Shown here: one piece after another, positions 43,488 to 51,767 of the stretch
Position numbering within the stretch: the stretch's first letter is position 1
How the letters are laid out: each line of letters begins with the position of its first letter
Assembly: GCA_002790195.1 (NCBI GenBank)
Contig: PFUR01000012.1
Coordinates: forward strand, 25,797-89,796
Length of the DNA stretch: 64,000 bases
Source: Flavobacteriales bacterium CG_4_9_14_3_um_filter_40_17
GTDB taxonomy: Bacteria > Bacteroidota > Bacteroidia > Flavobacteriales > Flavobacteriaceae
Direction: 5' to 3'
Translations under genes and position numbers: made by a program
Notes under the pieces: generated by a model
What the model saw: the letters and a program-made list of their open reading frames with translations, nothing else
The model's database searches: none
What the model was told of the DNA's origin: nothing

Positions 43488-44513
43488 ATGAAAAACAGGA
43501 TTCTTCCAATAAAATTAAGTTGCATTCTTTTTGTTGCTTCGTTTTTATTTCAATGTAGTTCAAAGCCGCATTTTGTTCATCAAAAACATTTCAAATCCAT
43601 GAAAAATATTAATGCCCCGGAATTTTTAAAAAAAGGGGACACCCTGATGATTGTTGCGCCCGCAAGTGTCCTGAAATCGGCCGATGCCATCGCCGGAGGA
43701 GTGGAGCTAGCCCAAAATTGGGGGCTTGAAGTGGTGGTCGGGAAACACGTTTTTGATTCTTTGGGTCATTTTGCAGGGCCGGATGATGCGCGTTTGTCTG
43801 ATTTGCAACTTGCTTTAGACAACCCAGCTGTAAAAGCAATTTGGACGGCACGCGGAGGCTATGGCACCAACCGTATCGTCGATCAAATCAATTTCTCGAA
43901 ATTTTTAAAAAACCCGAAATGGGTGATTGGCTTTTCAGACATAACCGTTTTGCACAACCATATCCACAACCTAGGTGTTCAGACCATACATGCGAATATG
44001 GCAACGGGAATGGACGACCTGCGCGACGAATTGGCGGTAGAATCTTTGCGGAAAGCAATTTTCGGGGAAAGATTGCATTACGAAATCGCAACAACCGAAA
44101 AAAACAGAGTCGGGAAAGCTGGCGGTGTGTTGGTGGGTGGAAATTTATCCATTTTAGCAAGTGTGTTGGGCACGCCTTCCAATATTGACACGCATGGCAA
44201 AATATTGTTCATCGAAGATGTAGGCGAAGCTCTTTACCGCATCGACCGGATGATAATCAGCCTGAAAAGAAACGGTTATTTTGAACATATCAGCGGTTTG
44301 ATTGTGGGGGATTTTTCAAACATCACGCCCAATGAACCTGAGTTTGGCAAAAGCCTCGAAGATATTATTTTGGAGGCCGTCGGCGAGCGCGACATCCCAA
44401 TCCTGTTTAATTTTCCGGCCGGGCATTTACCCAAAAACAATGCCTTGATTTTGGGTAAGAAAATCTCGCTTGATGTCAGTCAAAAAGGCGGAGTTGTGAA
44501 TTTTCAAAATTAA
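43488..44513 (+). CDS. LD-carboxypeptidase (peptidase S66), probable lipoprotein
   Basis: Cleaves the L-Lys/DAP-D-Ala bond of tetrapeptides in peptidoglycan recycling. The S66 signature is visible in AIWTARGGYGTNRIVDQI and the nucleophile Ser of VIGFSDITVLHNHI. Later, FIEDVGEALYRIDRMI and the final FNFPAGHLPKNNAL carry the Glu and His of the triad. The start at 43488 opens a lipoprotein signal (SFLFQC, Cys23); a Met 14 codons upstream would spoil it. A lipoprotein form places it in the periplasm, unlike the cytoplasmic E. coli LdcA. Followed 5 bp on by yraN. Confidence 0.88.
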   Translation: MKNRILPIKLSCILFVASFLFQCSSKPHFVHQKHFKSMKNINAPEFLKKGDTLMIVAPASVLKSADAIAGGVELAQNWGLEVVVGKHVFDSLGHFAGPDDARLSDLQLALDNPAVKAIWTARGGYGTNRIVDQINFSKFLKNPKWVIGFSDITVLHNHIHNLGVQTIHANMATGMDDLRDELAVESLRKAIFGERLHYEIATTEKNRVGKAGGVLVGGNLSILASVLGTPSNIDTHGKILFIEDVGEALYRIDRMIISLKRNGYFEHISGLIVGDFSNITPNEPEFGKSLEDIILEAVGERDIPILFNFPAGHLPKNNALILGKKISLDVSQKGGVVNFQN

Positions 44514-44518
44514 AAAAA

Positions 44519-44884
44519 ATGGCTTCTCACAACGACTTGGGCAAAAACGGTGAACAATTAGCGGTTGATTTTCTCAAAACCAACGGCTACGAAATCGTCG
44601 AACAAAACTATTTTTTTCAAAAAGCCGAGGTCGATATCATCGCCAGAAAACGCGATATTCTGGCCGTCATTGAAGTGAAATCAAGAACCGGCAACGATTA
44701 TGGCGACCCTGAAACTTTTGTAAGCAAAAAGAAAATCCAATTGCTCGTCAAAGCGATTGACCATTACGTGATTTCCAAAGATTTGGATGTGAAAGTCCGT
44801 TTTGACATCATCGCCATCATCTATTCCAAAAGTAAACCACCGGTGATTAACCATCTCGAAGATGCTTTTTATTTCATGCAGTGA
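44519..44884 (+). CDS. YraN-family (UPF0102) nuclease-like protein
   Basis: 121 residues with the restriction-endonuclease-like core GKNGEQLAVDFLKTNGYEIVEQN and EVDIIARKRDILAVIEVKSR, giving the D-x(n)-ExK active-site pattern. The family is widespread and its natural substrate is uncertain. It follows the LD-carboxypeptidase gene with a 5-bp gap, so the two form an operon. Confidence 0.9.
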   Translation: MASHNDLGKNGEQLAVDFLKTNGYEIVEQNYFFQKAEVDIIARKRDILAVIEVKSRTGNDYGDPETFVSKKKIQLLVKAIDHYVISKDLDVKVRFDIIAIIYSKSKPPVINHLEDAFYFMQ

Positions 44885-44937
44885 ATAAATTTTTATCACA
44901 GAATGTTATTTTTAACAGTTTATATTGATATTTTGTT

Positions 44938-44945
44938 TATTTTTG
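44938..44945 (+). promoter_or_regulatory. Candidate -7 box for the ACT-like protein gene
   Basis: TATTTTTG matches TAnnTTTG, with a leader of about 65 nt to the ATG at 45017. The only TTG nearby is 10 bp upstream, too close for a -33. A short TGTTATTTTTAACA palindrome lies at 44904-44917. Confidence 0.4.
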
Positions 44946-45016
44946 CATGCAAGTTTGCATTTTGCAACTAAATCTGCCAATAACATTGAAAGTTTAACAA
45001 TTCTATCCGTATTGCC

Positions 45017-45679
45017 ATGAAAACCATTTCATCCGTCGTTGAAGAATACATCAAGAACAAGCCTTTTTTATTGAGTGCATTGTCACAAGGCATCATCAAC
45101 CTGACTTCGTTGTCTCGCAACATATTACCCGAGTTGGAAGCTGAGTTGGGCAAAGAAGTCAAGCAAGGTGCCGTGGTGATGGCGCTCAAAAGATTGTCGG
45201 TCGATTTGGATTTCCGCACCAACCACAAAATCCTGAAAGTGCTGAAAAACATTGGCGAGATTACCGTCCGTTCTTCTTTGACCGATTATACTTTTTTGAT
45301 TTCGGATTCCATCCTTGCCAAACAAGCAGAACTCATCAAGGAACTCAACAAAAACAAAGAAGCTTTTTACACATCGTCACGCGGCGTGAACGAGACCAAT
45401 ATCGTGGTGAGCAACTCGATGAACCGTTTGGTCGAGTCTATCTTTGTCGGTGAAAAATTGACCCAAAAAACTGAAGGGCTTTCTTCCATCACTGTAAAAC
45501 TTCCCGAAGAAAACATCATCGTTCCGGGGATTTATTACTTTATTTTTCAGCGGTTGGCTTGGGAAGGGATCGTACTCAACGAGGTGATTTCTACCACCAA
45601 CGAGTTTACCATCTTGGTGAACGACGAGCAAATCGACTCTGCTTTCCGCATCATCAAAGATTTGAAAACGATGAAGTAA
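45017..45679 (+). CDS. ACT-like domain protein, function unknown
   Basis: 220 residues. The N-terminal half is helical (SVVEEYIKNKPFLLSALSQGIIN, then VVMALKRLS) and resembles a winged-helix arrangement. The C-terminal part (about 125-218) has an ACT-like pattern: ETNIVVSNSMNRLVESIF, then PGIYYFIFQRLAWEGIVLNEV and FTILVNDEQIDSAFRIIKDL. Homologues in Flavobacteriia are sometimes named aspartate kinase, but no kinase domain is present. It may be an amino-acid-sensing protein; that is inference from the fold only. Confidence 0.7.
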   Translation: MKTISSVVEEYIKNKPFLLSALSQGIINLTSLSRNILPELEAELGKEVKQGAVVMALKRLSVDLDFRTNHKILKVLKNIGEITVRSSLTDYTFLISDSILAKQAELIKELNKNKEAFYTSSRGVNETNIVVSNSMNRLVESIFVGEKLTQKTEGLSSITVKLPEENIIVPGIYYFIFQRLAWEGIVLNEVISTTNEFTILVNDEQIDSAFRIIKDLKTMK

Positions 45680-46154
45680 GGTTGAGAGAAGACTCAAGAA
45701 GAAAGAATCAAGAGGCAAGACATGAAAATAAGTTAGCCAAAAATTCGACTCCAATGTGTGTTAAGGGAAAATAACGGAATCTAAGATGGTGTTGTTGTAA
45801 AATACTGATTAATACGCATTATATCAAAAATATAACACAATTCAAAACTCAACACTTAACACTCAAAACTTATTGATAGGTTGGTCAATTAGTTCTTGTC
45901 AAATTTTTAAAAATCCTTGTCAGGTTGAGCGCAGTCGAAACCGTTTTTTGAACTAAAGGAAGCTCCCATTAATAATCGTTTTTGGTTCTTAAAAAGTGAT
46001 TGTTGTCCGATTAAAACAAAATAATAAACTTGAATCACAATAGATATAGTCCCCCAGGACAGTCCTGTTAGGGACAATGTGTTGGTAGAAAAGAAGTTGC
46101 GTTTTAATAAAAAAGTTCCGTAGGAACGAAATATTTTTTAGTCGGACAATAATA
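45680..46154. repeat. Non-coding cluster of several dispersed-repeat fragments
   Basis: 475 bp without a gene. In order: AAGA-rich simple repeats (about 45693-45732); ACTCAACACTTAACACTC-type simple repeats (about 45846-45870); GTCAGGTTGAGCGCAGTCGA (45919-45938), a sequence I recall as a common dispersed repeat in Flavobacteriia; a nested hairpin at 46049-46075 (outer GTCCC/GGGAC, inner CAGGA/TCCTG); and a hairpin GTTCC-GTA-GGAAC at 46115-46127. The last two are each followed by a tail of similar form (ACAATGTGTTGGTAGAA and GAAATATTTTTTAG). They look like REP-type palindromes. No REP transposase lies within the window. Confidence 0.65.
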
Positions 46155-46721
46155 CTAAAAAGTATATCCGATTCTCAGGTGCAATTCGCCGGTCACGTCA
46201 CTTTCGTTTTGAGAAAAGCCGAATTGTTTATAATTAGAATATTGATACCCAATTCCAATCCCGACTTCATAGGTGAAGTGCTCGCCGACCAACCTGCGGA
46301 TTCCCCATTTCGGAATAATCGACAGTGTTTCCACAACACGCAGATTCGATTAACTGCTGATGACAAACCAATCCGGTGTATAAACCATATTGATTGCCAG
46401 AAAGTTGCCGCTGTTTTTAGCGATGCTTTTGCCTTTGTTCAAGCGTTTTTGGAGATTGTAATAATAGCGAGGCTCCAATTTGAGGGTAGGTGCGAAGAAG
46501 AAAATATCATTTTGAAATGAACCACCGGCATAGCCTGCTTCAAGTCCAATTTCGCTTCTCAATGCGAACTTTGGGGCTAAGCGCGCTTCGTGGTTTTTCC
46601 ACACACCCAAAAAACCTGTCTGCGCACCGAAAATAGATTTTTCGACTGTGGCTTGTTGGGAAAAAATAAAATTTCCGGAGAGTATAAAAATAAGGCAGAT
46701 TGAAAGCGTTTTAAAATTCAT
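46155..46721 (-). pseudogene. Outer-membrane beta-barrel protein gene with in-frame nonsense codon
   Basis: The frame starts at ATG 46721 with a signal peptide (cut near FSQ-Q, residue 22) and runs 123 residues to TAA at 46350-46352. The same frame goes on without interruption for 64 more codons (SNLRVVETLSIIPKWGIRRL... GELHLRIGYTF) to TAG at 46155-46157. The extra part contains the amphipathic strands and terminal aromatic residue expected at the end of an outer-membrane barrel, so a single base change has truncated a 188-residue protein. Without the last strands it would be unlikely to insert. It lies 15 bp downstream of another barrel gene. Confidence 0.8.
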
Positions 46722-46736
46722 AATTTTTGTTTAGTG

Positions 46737-47324
46737 TTAGTTAATTCCAAATCCTGCCGATAAACCAAAAGCCCTGAAAAAATAATATTTTTCTTCATTG
46801 ACAATGACATTTTTTTGTAGATTTTGCATGGAAAAAGTGAGTTCTATGGTTCCAGCAAATTGCTTAAAAATAGGATAGCGATAGCCCAAACCCGCTCTAA
46901 AAATATATCCGGCACCATCCACATCACCCAAATGAATTCCGTAATCGGCGTGTACATAAGCGGCTTTTACCGACTCGTCTGTGTAAGCCCGCAACCCGAA
47001 AGTAAGCGGGATATATGAAATGTCAACGGGAGATAGTTTTTCATAGCCGGTTGTTACGCTAATCTGAAAATATGGATCAAGAGCATATTTGGCAACCGCA
47101 TCAAATCCCCATACCGTATTTATGTCAAACAAATCAGGGTTGGCTTCATCAAAATTTGTTGGGAACAGCAACAAGGATTGAAACTCGATTCCAAAACCTC
47201 GCTCAAATGACAAGATTTCTTCTTTTTCAGTTTTGAATTTGGGTGCAATTTTATTAGATTGAGCTAAAGAGAAAAGTGGTATTAAATAAACAATTAGAAG
47301 TTGAAAAAAGTATTTTTTAATCAT
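46737..47324 (-). CDS. Outer-membrane beta-barrel protein, hypothetical
   Basis: 195 residues. Signal peptide MIKKYFFQLLIVYLIPLFSLAQ, cut after about residue 22 (first 20 shown: MIKKYFFQLLIVYLIPLFSL). The mature part is all amphipathic strands (FGIEFQSLLLFP, FQISVTTGYEKL, LTFGLRAYTD, AAYVHADYGIHLG, GYIFRAGLGYRYPI) ending GLSAGFGIN. No named family recognised. The start at 47324 is preferred because the Met 9 codons upstream lies on a candidate -7 box. It is followed by the nonsense-broken barrel gene, possibly a pair of related porin-like proteins. Confidence 0.7.
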   Translation of the reverse strand: MIKKYFFQLLIVYLIPLFSLAQSNKIAPKFKTEKEEILSFERGFGIEFQSLLLFPTNFDEANPDLFDINTVWGFDAVAKYALDPYFQISVTTGYEKLSPVDISYIPLTFGLRAYTDESVKAAYVHADYGIHLGDVDGAGYIFRAGLGYRYPIFKQFAGTIELTFSMQNLQKNVIVNEEKYYFFRAFGLSAGFGIN

Positions 47325-47348
47325 GCATTGAGATGTTAAATTAACAAT

Positions 47349-47356
47349 CAAATTTA
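47349..47356 (-). promoter_or_regulatory. Candidate -7 box for the beta-barrel gene pair
   Basis: Minus-strand TAAATTTG, 24 nt before the start at 47324. No convincing -33. Confidence 0.3.
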
Positions 47357-47610
47357 GTTAAAAAGCACGGTTATACTTTAAGCCGTCAATTAAATTTCAA
47401 TTAATATTTGGTATAGATTGCGAACTTGCATCTCAAAACGTTTATCTACTCAAAGTGAAGTGTGCGAGTATCTGATTTAATGAAGTTATTCTTGTCCTTG
47501 GTACACTTGAATTTTTAAGATTCTATCAAAGATTAATTTCACCCAACGGGCTAACCTAAATATGATATTTTTGTTTCCAGGTTCCTGATTCCTGATTCCG
47601 ATTCCAAGCA

Positions 47611-50600
47611 CTAAATTTCACTTTGCAACAATTCCATTTGACCCAACGCCTGCTTGAGGTTTTTCACTTTTTCGATGGTAAGCAGTAGCCGAAGCCCGTT
47701 GCGGGTTTGTTTTTCTTGGACGGTCGCGTCGCCCAAACGGTAAAGGTTTTGGAGCAGTTTGCTAAATTCGGTAGTTTGGTAGAAAGGTGAGTCTTGTTCG
47801 GCGATAAAATAACCAATCAATCCCCCTTTTTTCATAATCACTTTTTCCAATCCCATCCGCGTAGCAAGCCATTTTATTTTCATGCTCAACAGCAGTTCTT
47901 TCGCTTGTTTTGGCAGCGGCCCGAAACGGTCTGCCAATTGAATTTCAAATTGAGCCAAGCCTTCTTCATCTTTGATTTCGGCCAATTGTTGATACAGGTT
48001 CACCCGCTCGCTAACGCTGTTGACATATTCGTCTGGAAACAACAGCTCAAAGTCGGTGTCGATTTGCACTTCTTTTACGAAGTCTTTGGCCTGCGCATTT
48101 TCTTCCGTTTGAAAGAGTTCTTTATACTCGTTTTCCCGAAGTTCTTCCACCGCTTCCTGCAAGATTTTCTGATAGGTTTCAAACCCCATTTCGTTGATAA
48201 AACCACTTTGTTCGGCTCCGAGTAAATCACCCGCACCTCTGATTTCCAAATCTTTCATGGCGATGTTGATGCCCGAACCCAAATCTGAAAACTGCTCCAA
48301 CGCATTCATCCTTTTTCGCGCCTCGTCCGTCATCATGTGGTGTGGCGGCGTGATGAGGTAGCAAAAAGCTTTTTTGTTGCTTCGCCCCACGCGGCCGCGT
48401 ATCTGGTGCAAATCGGAAATGCCGAAATGATTGGCGTTGTTCACGATGATGGTGTTGGCATTTGGCACGTCCAATCCGTTTTCGATAATCGATGTCGAGA
48501 TGAGTACATCAAAATTGCCATTCATAAAGTCGAGCATCAAAGCTTCCAACTTTTTACCGTCCATCTGCCCGTGGCCGATGCCGATTTTTGCATCCGGCAC
48601 CAAGCGTTGCAGCAATCCGGCAACTTCTTTTATATTTTCGATGCGGTTGTTGACAAAAAAAACCTGTCCGCCCCGCTCCATTTCATAGCGTATCGCATCG
48701 CGTATGAGTTCTTCCGAAAAACGGACAACCTGCGTTTCGATAGGATACCGGTTGGGCGGTGGCGTGGTGATGGTCGATAAGTCGCGTGCGCCCATCAACG
48801 AAAACTGCAACGTTCGCGGAATCGGCGTAGCGGTCAAGGTAAGTGTATCGACGTTGGCTTTGATGGTTTTCAATTTCTCTTTGACAGACACGCCAAACTT
48901 CTGTTCCTCATCGATGATTAACAATCCCAAATCTTTAAAAAAAACCTCTTTACTGATGAGTTGATGGGTTCCGATGACGATGTCCAATTTTCCCGATGCC
49001 AAGTCTTCCAAGGTTTTTTTGCGCTCTTTTGCCGTCCGGAACCGGTTCATATAATCCACCGAAACAGGTAGCTCTTTCAACCTTTCGCTAAAGGTTTTGT
49101 AGTGTTGAAAAGCCAAAATGGTGGTTGGCACCAACACGGCCACTTGCTTGCTGTTGTCAACGGCTTTGAAAGCCGCGCGGATTGCAATTTCCGTTTTCCC
49201 GAAACCGACATCGCCGCAAATAAGCCTGTCCATCGATTGGTCGCTTTCCATATCGGCCTTAACATCTTGTGTAGCTTTAAACTGATCCGGCGTGTCTTCA
49301 TAGATAAACGAAGCTTCCAATTCGTGCTGCAGGTAACTATCCGGCGCAAAAGAGTGGCCTTTTTGCATTTTTCGTTTGGCATAGAGCGCAATCAAATCAA
49401 AAGCCAACTGTTTCAGTCGTGTTTTGGTTTTCTGTTTGAGTGCTTTCCATGCGCCTGAACCGAGTTTATAAATCTTTGGAGGTTTGCCGTCTTTCCCGTT
49501 GTATTTGGATATTTTATGCAGCGAGTGTATGCTCAGGTACAAGATGTCGTTGTCGCCGTAAATGAGTTTGATGGCTTCCTGTTTTTGGCCTTCCACCTCT
49601 ATTTTTTGCAAGCCGCCAAACTTCCCGATGCCGTGGTCGATGTGGGTGACATAATCCCCCACTTGCAACGAGTTGAGCTCTTTCAGGGTGATGGTTTGCT
49701 TTTTTGCATAACCGTTTTTGAGGTGGAATTTGTGGTAACGCTCAAAAAATTGGTGATCGGTGAAACAAACGATTTTTAGTTCTTCGTCTATAAAACCTTG
49801 ATAGGCAGGGAAAACAAAGGCTTGGTAAGAAACATCGGGCGCGATGTCTTCAAATATATCTTCAAATCGGTGTGCCTGCTGCTCGTTGCTGCAAAAAATA
49901 TAATTGGCAAACCCAGCCTCGCATTTTTCATCCATGAAATCGACGAAAAGTTCAAACTGTTTGTTGAATGAAACTTGCGGTTTGGTGTGAAAATCGAATT
50001 GTTTTTCTGCAATTGGATGTGTGGCTTCCGAATAATTCAATTCGAAAGTTTTGAATGCTTCCAATTGATGAACCAGTATTTTCCCGGTACAAAATAGCTC
50101 TTCCGGAGCCGCATGCGAAATCGCTGGCGACAGGTTTTTAAAAGCCCCTAAAGCTTTCTGAAAAAGCGCGTCCAACTCATGGCCAATCCGTTCGCGGCTG
50201 ATTGTAAAAACGACAGTTTCCGAGGGAATATGGCTTAAAAAGTAATCGCGGCTTTCCAAGATGGTTTTGTTCTCGACATTCGGGATTATCTGAATTTTTT
50301 TGACCGTTTTCAACGACAATTGATTGGCAATGTCGAAAGTGCGGATGCTTTCCACTTCGTTGCCGAAAAACTCAATCCGATAGGGTTCGTTGTTTGAAAA
50401 TGAAAAGACATCCAAGATGCCTCCGCGAACAGAAAACTCGCCCGGCTCGCTGACAAAATCGACCCTGTGAAACTTGTATTCAAACAAAACCTCATTCACA
50501 AAATCAATCGACAAAGCATCGCCAACCGAAATTTTCAAGGTGTTTTTGTCTAATTCCTTTTTGGTGATGGTTTTTTCAAACAAAGCTTCGGGATAGGTGA

Positions 50601-50970
50601 CCACAACTGCCGGTTTTTTTTTGGAATGAATGTGGTTGATAACTTCTGCGCGAAGCAACACATTGGCATTGTCCGTTTCTTCTATTTGATAAGGCCTTCG
50701 ATACGAACTCGGAAAAAAAAGCACGTGTTTTTCGCCCAACATTGATTCCAAATCATTGAGGTAAAATGCTGCGGTTTCTTTGTCATCCAGAATGAGCAAC
50801 GCCGGTTTTCCGGTGTGTTGGAAAATGGCGGCGAGCGCAAAGGAAAGCGCCGAGCCGCTGAGCCCGGTAACAGTGGAGAAACCATTGTTTTTTTCGGAAG
50901 AAACATAACCCGACATGGCAACTATCGACGGATGCTGCTTGTAAAGATTGAGGATTGCTTCAAAATTCAT
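47611..50970 (-). CDS. mfd: Transcription-repair coupling factor Mfd
   Basis: Removes RNA polymerase stalled at DNA lesions and recruits UvrA. 1119 residues: a UvrB-like N-terminal module, a CarD-like polymerase-interaction domain (LQVGDYVTHIDHGIGKFGGL) around residue 430, the translocase with GDVGFGKTEIAIRAAFKA (Walker A), LLIIDEEQKFGV (DEEQ box), and LTLTATPIPRTLQFSLMGARDLS. It ends with the regulatory C-terminal domain (QIRGRVGRSNKKAFCYL in motif VI, then ELFQTEENAQ onwards). The order and length match the family. A -7 box ends 5 nt before the ATG. Confidence 0.97.
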   Translation of the reverse strand: MNFEAILNLYKQHPSIVAMSGYVSSEKNNGFSTVTGLSGSALSFALAAIFQHTGKPALLILDDKETAAFYLNDLESMLGEKHVLFFPSSYRRPYQIEETDNANVLLRAEVINHIHSKKKPAVVVTYPEALFEKTITKKELDKNTLKISVGDALSIDFVNEVLFEYKFHRVDFVSEPGEFSVRGGILDVFSFSNNEPYRIEFFGNEVESIRTFDIANQLSLKTVKKIQIIPNVENKTILESRDYFLSHIPSETVVFTISRERIGHELDALFQKALGAFKNLSPAISHAAPEELFCTGKILVHQLEAFKTFELNYSEATHPIAEKQFDFHTKPQVSFNKQFELFVDFMDEKCEAGFANYIFCSNEQQAHRFEDIFEDIAPDVSYQAFVFPAYQGFIDEELKIVCFTDHQFFERYHKFHLKNGYAKKQTITLKELNSLQVGDYVTHIDHGIGKFGGLQKIEVEGQKQEAIKLIYGDNDILYLSIHSLHKISKYNGKDGKPPKIYKLGSGAWKALKQKTKTRLKQLAFDLIALYAKRKMQKGHSFAPDSYLQHELEASFIYEDTPDQFKATQDVKADMESDQSMDRLICGDVGFGKTEIAIRAAFKAVDNSKQVAVLVPTTILAFQHYKTFSERLKELPVSVDYMNRFRTAKERKKTLEDLASGKLDIVIGTHQLISKEVFFKDLGLLIIDEEQKFGVSVKEKLKTIKANVDTLTLTATPIPRTLQFSLMGARDLSTITTPPPNRYPIETQVVRFSEELIRDAIRYEMERGGQVFFVNNRIENIKEVAGLLQRLVPDAKIGIGHGQMDGKKLEALMLDFMNGNFDVLISTSIIENGLDVPNANTIIVNNANHFGISDLHQIRGRVGRSNKKAFCYLITPPHHMMTDEARKRMNALEQFSDLGSGINIAMKDLEIRGAGDLLGAEQSGFINEMGFETYQKILQEAVEELRENEYKELFQTEENAQAKDFVKEVQIDTDFELLFPDEYVNSVSERVNLYQQLAEIKDEEGLAQFEIQLADRFGPLPKQAKELLLSMKIKWLATRMGLEKVIMKKGGLIGYFIAEQDSPFYQTTEFSKLLQNLYRLGDATVQEKQTRNGLRLLLTIEKVKNLKQALGQMELLQSEI

Positions 50971-50975
50971 CGGTG

Positions 50976-50983
50976 CAAAGATA
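50976..50983 (-). promoter_or_regulatory. Candidate -7 box for mfd
   Basis: Minus-strand TATCTTTG, with TTTG 15 bp further upstream (plus-strand CAAA at 50999-51002), a slightly short spacer. The box ends 5 nt before the ATG, so transcription would begin at or next to the start codon. Confidence 0.4.
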
Positions 50984-51071
50984 CATTTTTGTGAATTTCA
51001 AACCACAGAAATCCAATCCTAAATTAAGGTAGTTAAAACACCTTATTTTTCCCATAAAATCTTAAATCAAG

Positions 51072-51104
51072 TTGAAAACAAAAACCGAATTTTCGCTATC
51101 TTTG
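51072..51104 (+). promoter_or_regulatory. Promoter of the TerB-like gene
   Basis: TTG at 51072-51074, 22-bp spacer, TATCTTTG at 51097-51104; the ATG follows 21 nt later. It is divergent from the mfd promoter within the 155-bp gap. Confidence 0.55.
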
Positions 51105-51125
51105 CAATGATTTAAAACGAATTAA

Positions 51126-51557
51126 ATGTCCATATCAGATTTATATTCTACCGGTTTTAGAGAGCGGAATCGCGATCATTTTGCCGCCATCGTCCGTGTA
51201 GCACTTTCGGACGGAGCAATCAGCCTAGATGAAAAGGCGTTTTTAGACCGATTGGCTAAAAATTTAGATGTATCAGACGAAGAATACACGGCTGTTTTAA
51301 AAAATCCGACCAAATACCCGGTCAATCCCCCGCTGACTTACCTTTCGCGTATCGAACGCCTTTTTGACCTGACCAGAATGGTGTATGTCGATCACATCCC
51401 GGATGATGCGCAAGTCCGGTTGTTGCACAGGTTAGGAATCGCATTGGGTTTTTCACCTGCCAATGTCAAATACATCGTTGACAAGGCGTTGGATTTGGTA
51501 AGCAGAAAAGTGAGCCTCGAAATTTTTATTGATGAAATCAAGAATATGAATCGGTAG
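51126..51557 (+). CDS. TerB-like helical protein
   Basis: 143 residues, all helical, with a TerB/DjlA-type core: HFAAIVRVALSDGAISLDEKAFLDRLAK (the acidic DGxIxxxE motif at about 28-36), followed by a second helical pair. No signal peptide or membrane segment. TerB-like domains occur in tellurite-resistance and envelope-stress proteins; no ter cluster is nearby, so the role is unknown. Single gene by context. Confidence 0.7.
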   Translation: MSISDLYSTGFRERNRDHFAAIVRVALSDGAISLDEKAFLDRLAKNLDVSDEEYTAVLKNPTKYPVNPPLTYLSRIERLFDLTRMVYVDHIPDDAQVRLLHRLGIALGFSPANVKYIVDKALDLVSRKVSLEIFIDEIKNMNR

Positions 51558-51581
51558 ATATCGATTCAATTTGATGGTTTT

Positions 51582-51766
51582 AACCTGAGTTCGATGAATC
51601 CAAAATACGTCAGTTTGAATGAAATTTCGAGAGGAATTCTGTATCGAAAACCAGCATTTTGGATACGAAATCCCATTCTCGATACACTCTTCACCTAAGT
51701 TCTGGGAATCAAAGTACTCGAATTGACGGTTTTTGTATCCATTATAAAAATAATAGAACTCAGGTT
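51582..51766. repeat. Nested palindromic intergenic repeat (about 185 bp)
   Basis: Ends are an 11-bp inverted repeat, AACCTGAGTTC (51582-51592) and GAACTCAGGTT (51756-51766). Inside, CGTCAGTTTGAAT and the reverse complement of CGTCAATTCGAGT form a second, imperfect pair; TGTATCGA and TCGATACA form a third. The order of arms is that of a long imperfect hairpin. It fills nearly the whole gap between the convergent TerB-like and engB genes and could serve both as a terminator. I recall CTCGATACA...AACTGACG elements as dispersed repeats in Flavobacteriia; none has a gene inside. Confidence 0.7.
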
Positions 51767-51767
51767 T

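Noticed and set aside
47582..47606. Short direct repeats (TTCCTGA twice, then GATTCC) downstream of mfd
   Set aside because: Too short and imperfect to separate from chance; no unit of regular length.
48337..48780. Long antisense frames inside mfd, and similar ones inside the Asp-box gene (39232-39705) and the actC gene (8899-9255)
   Set aside because: Each lies wholly opposite a certain gene, has low-complexity or Cys/His-rich composition typical of antisense translation, and shows no motif.
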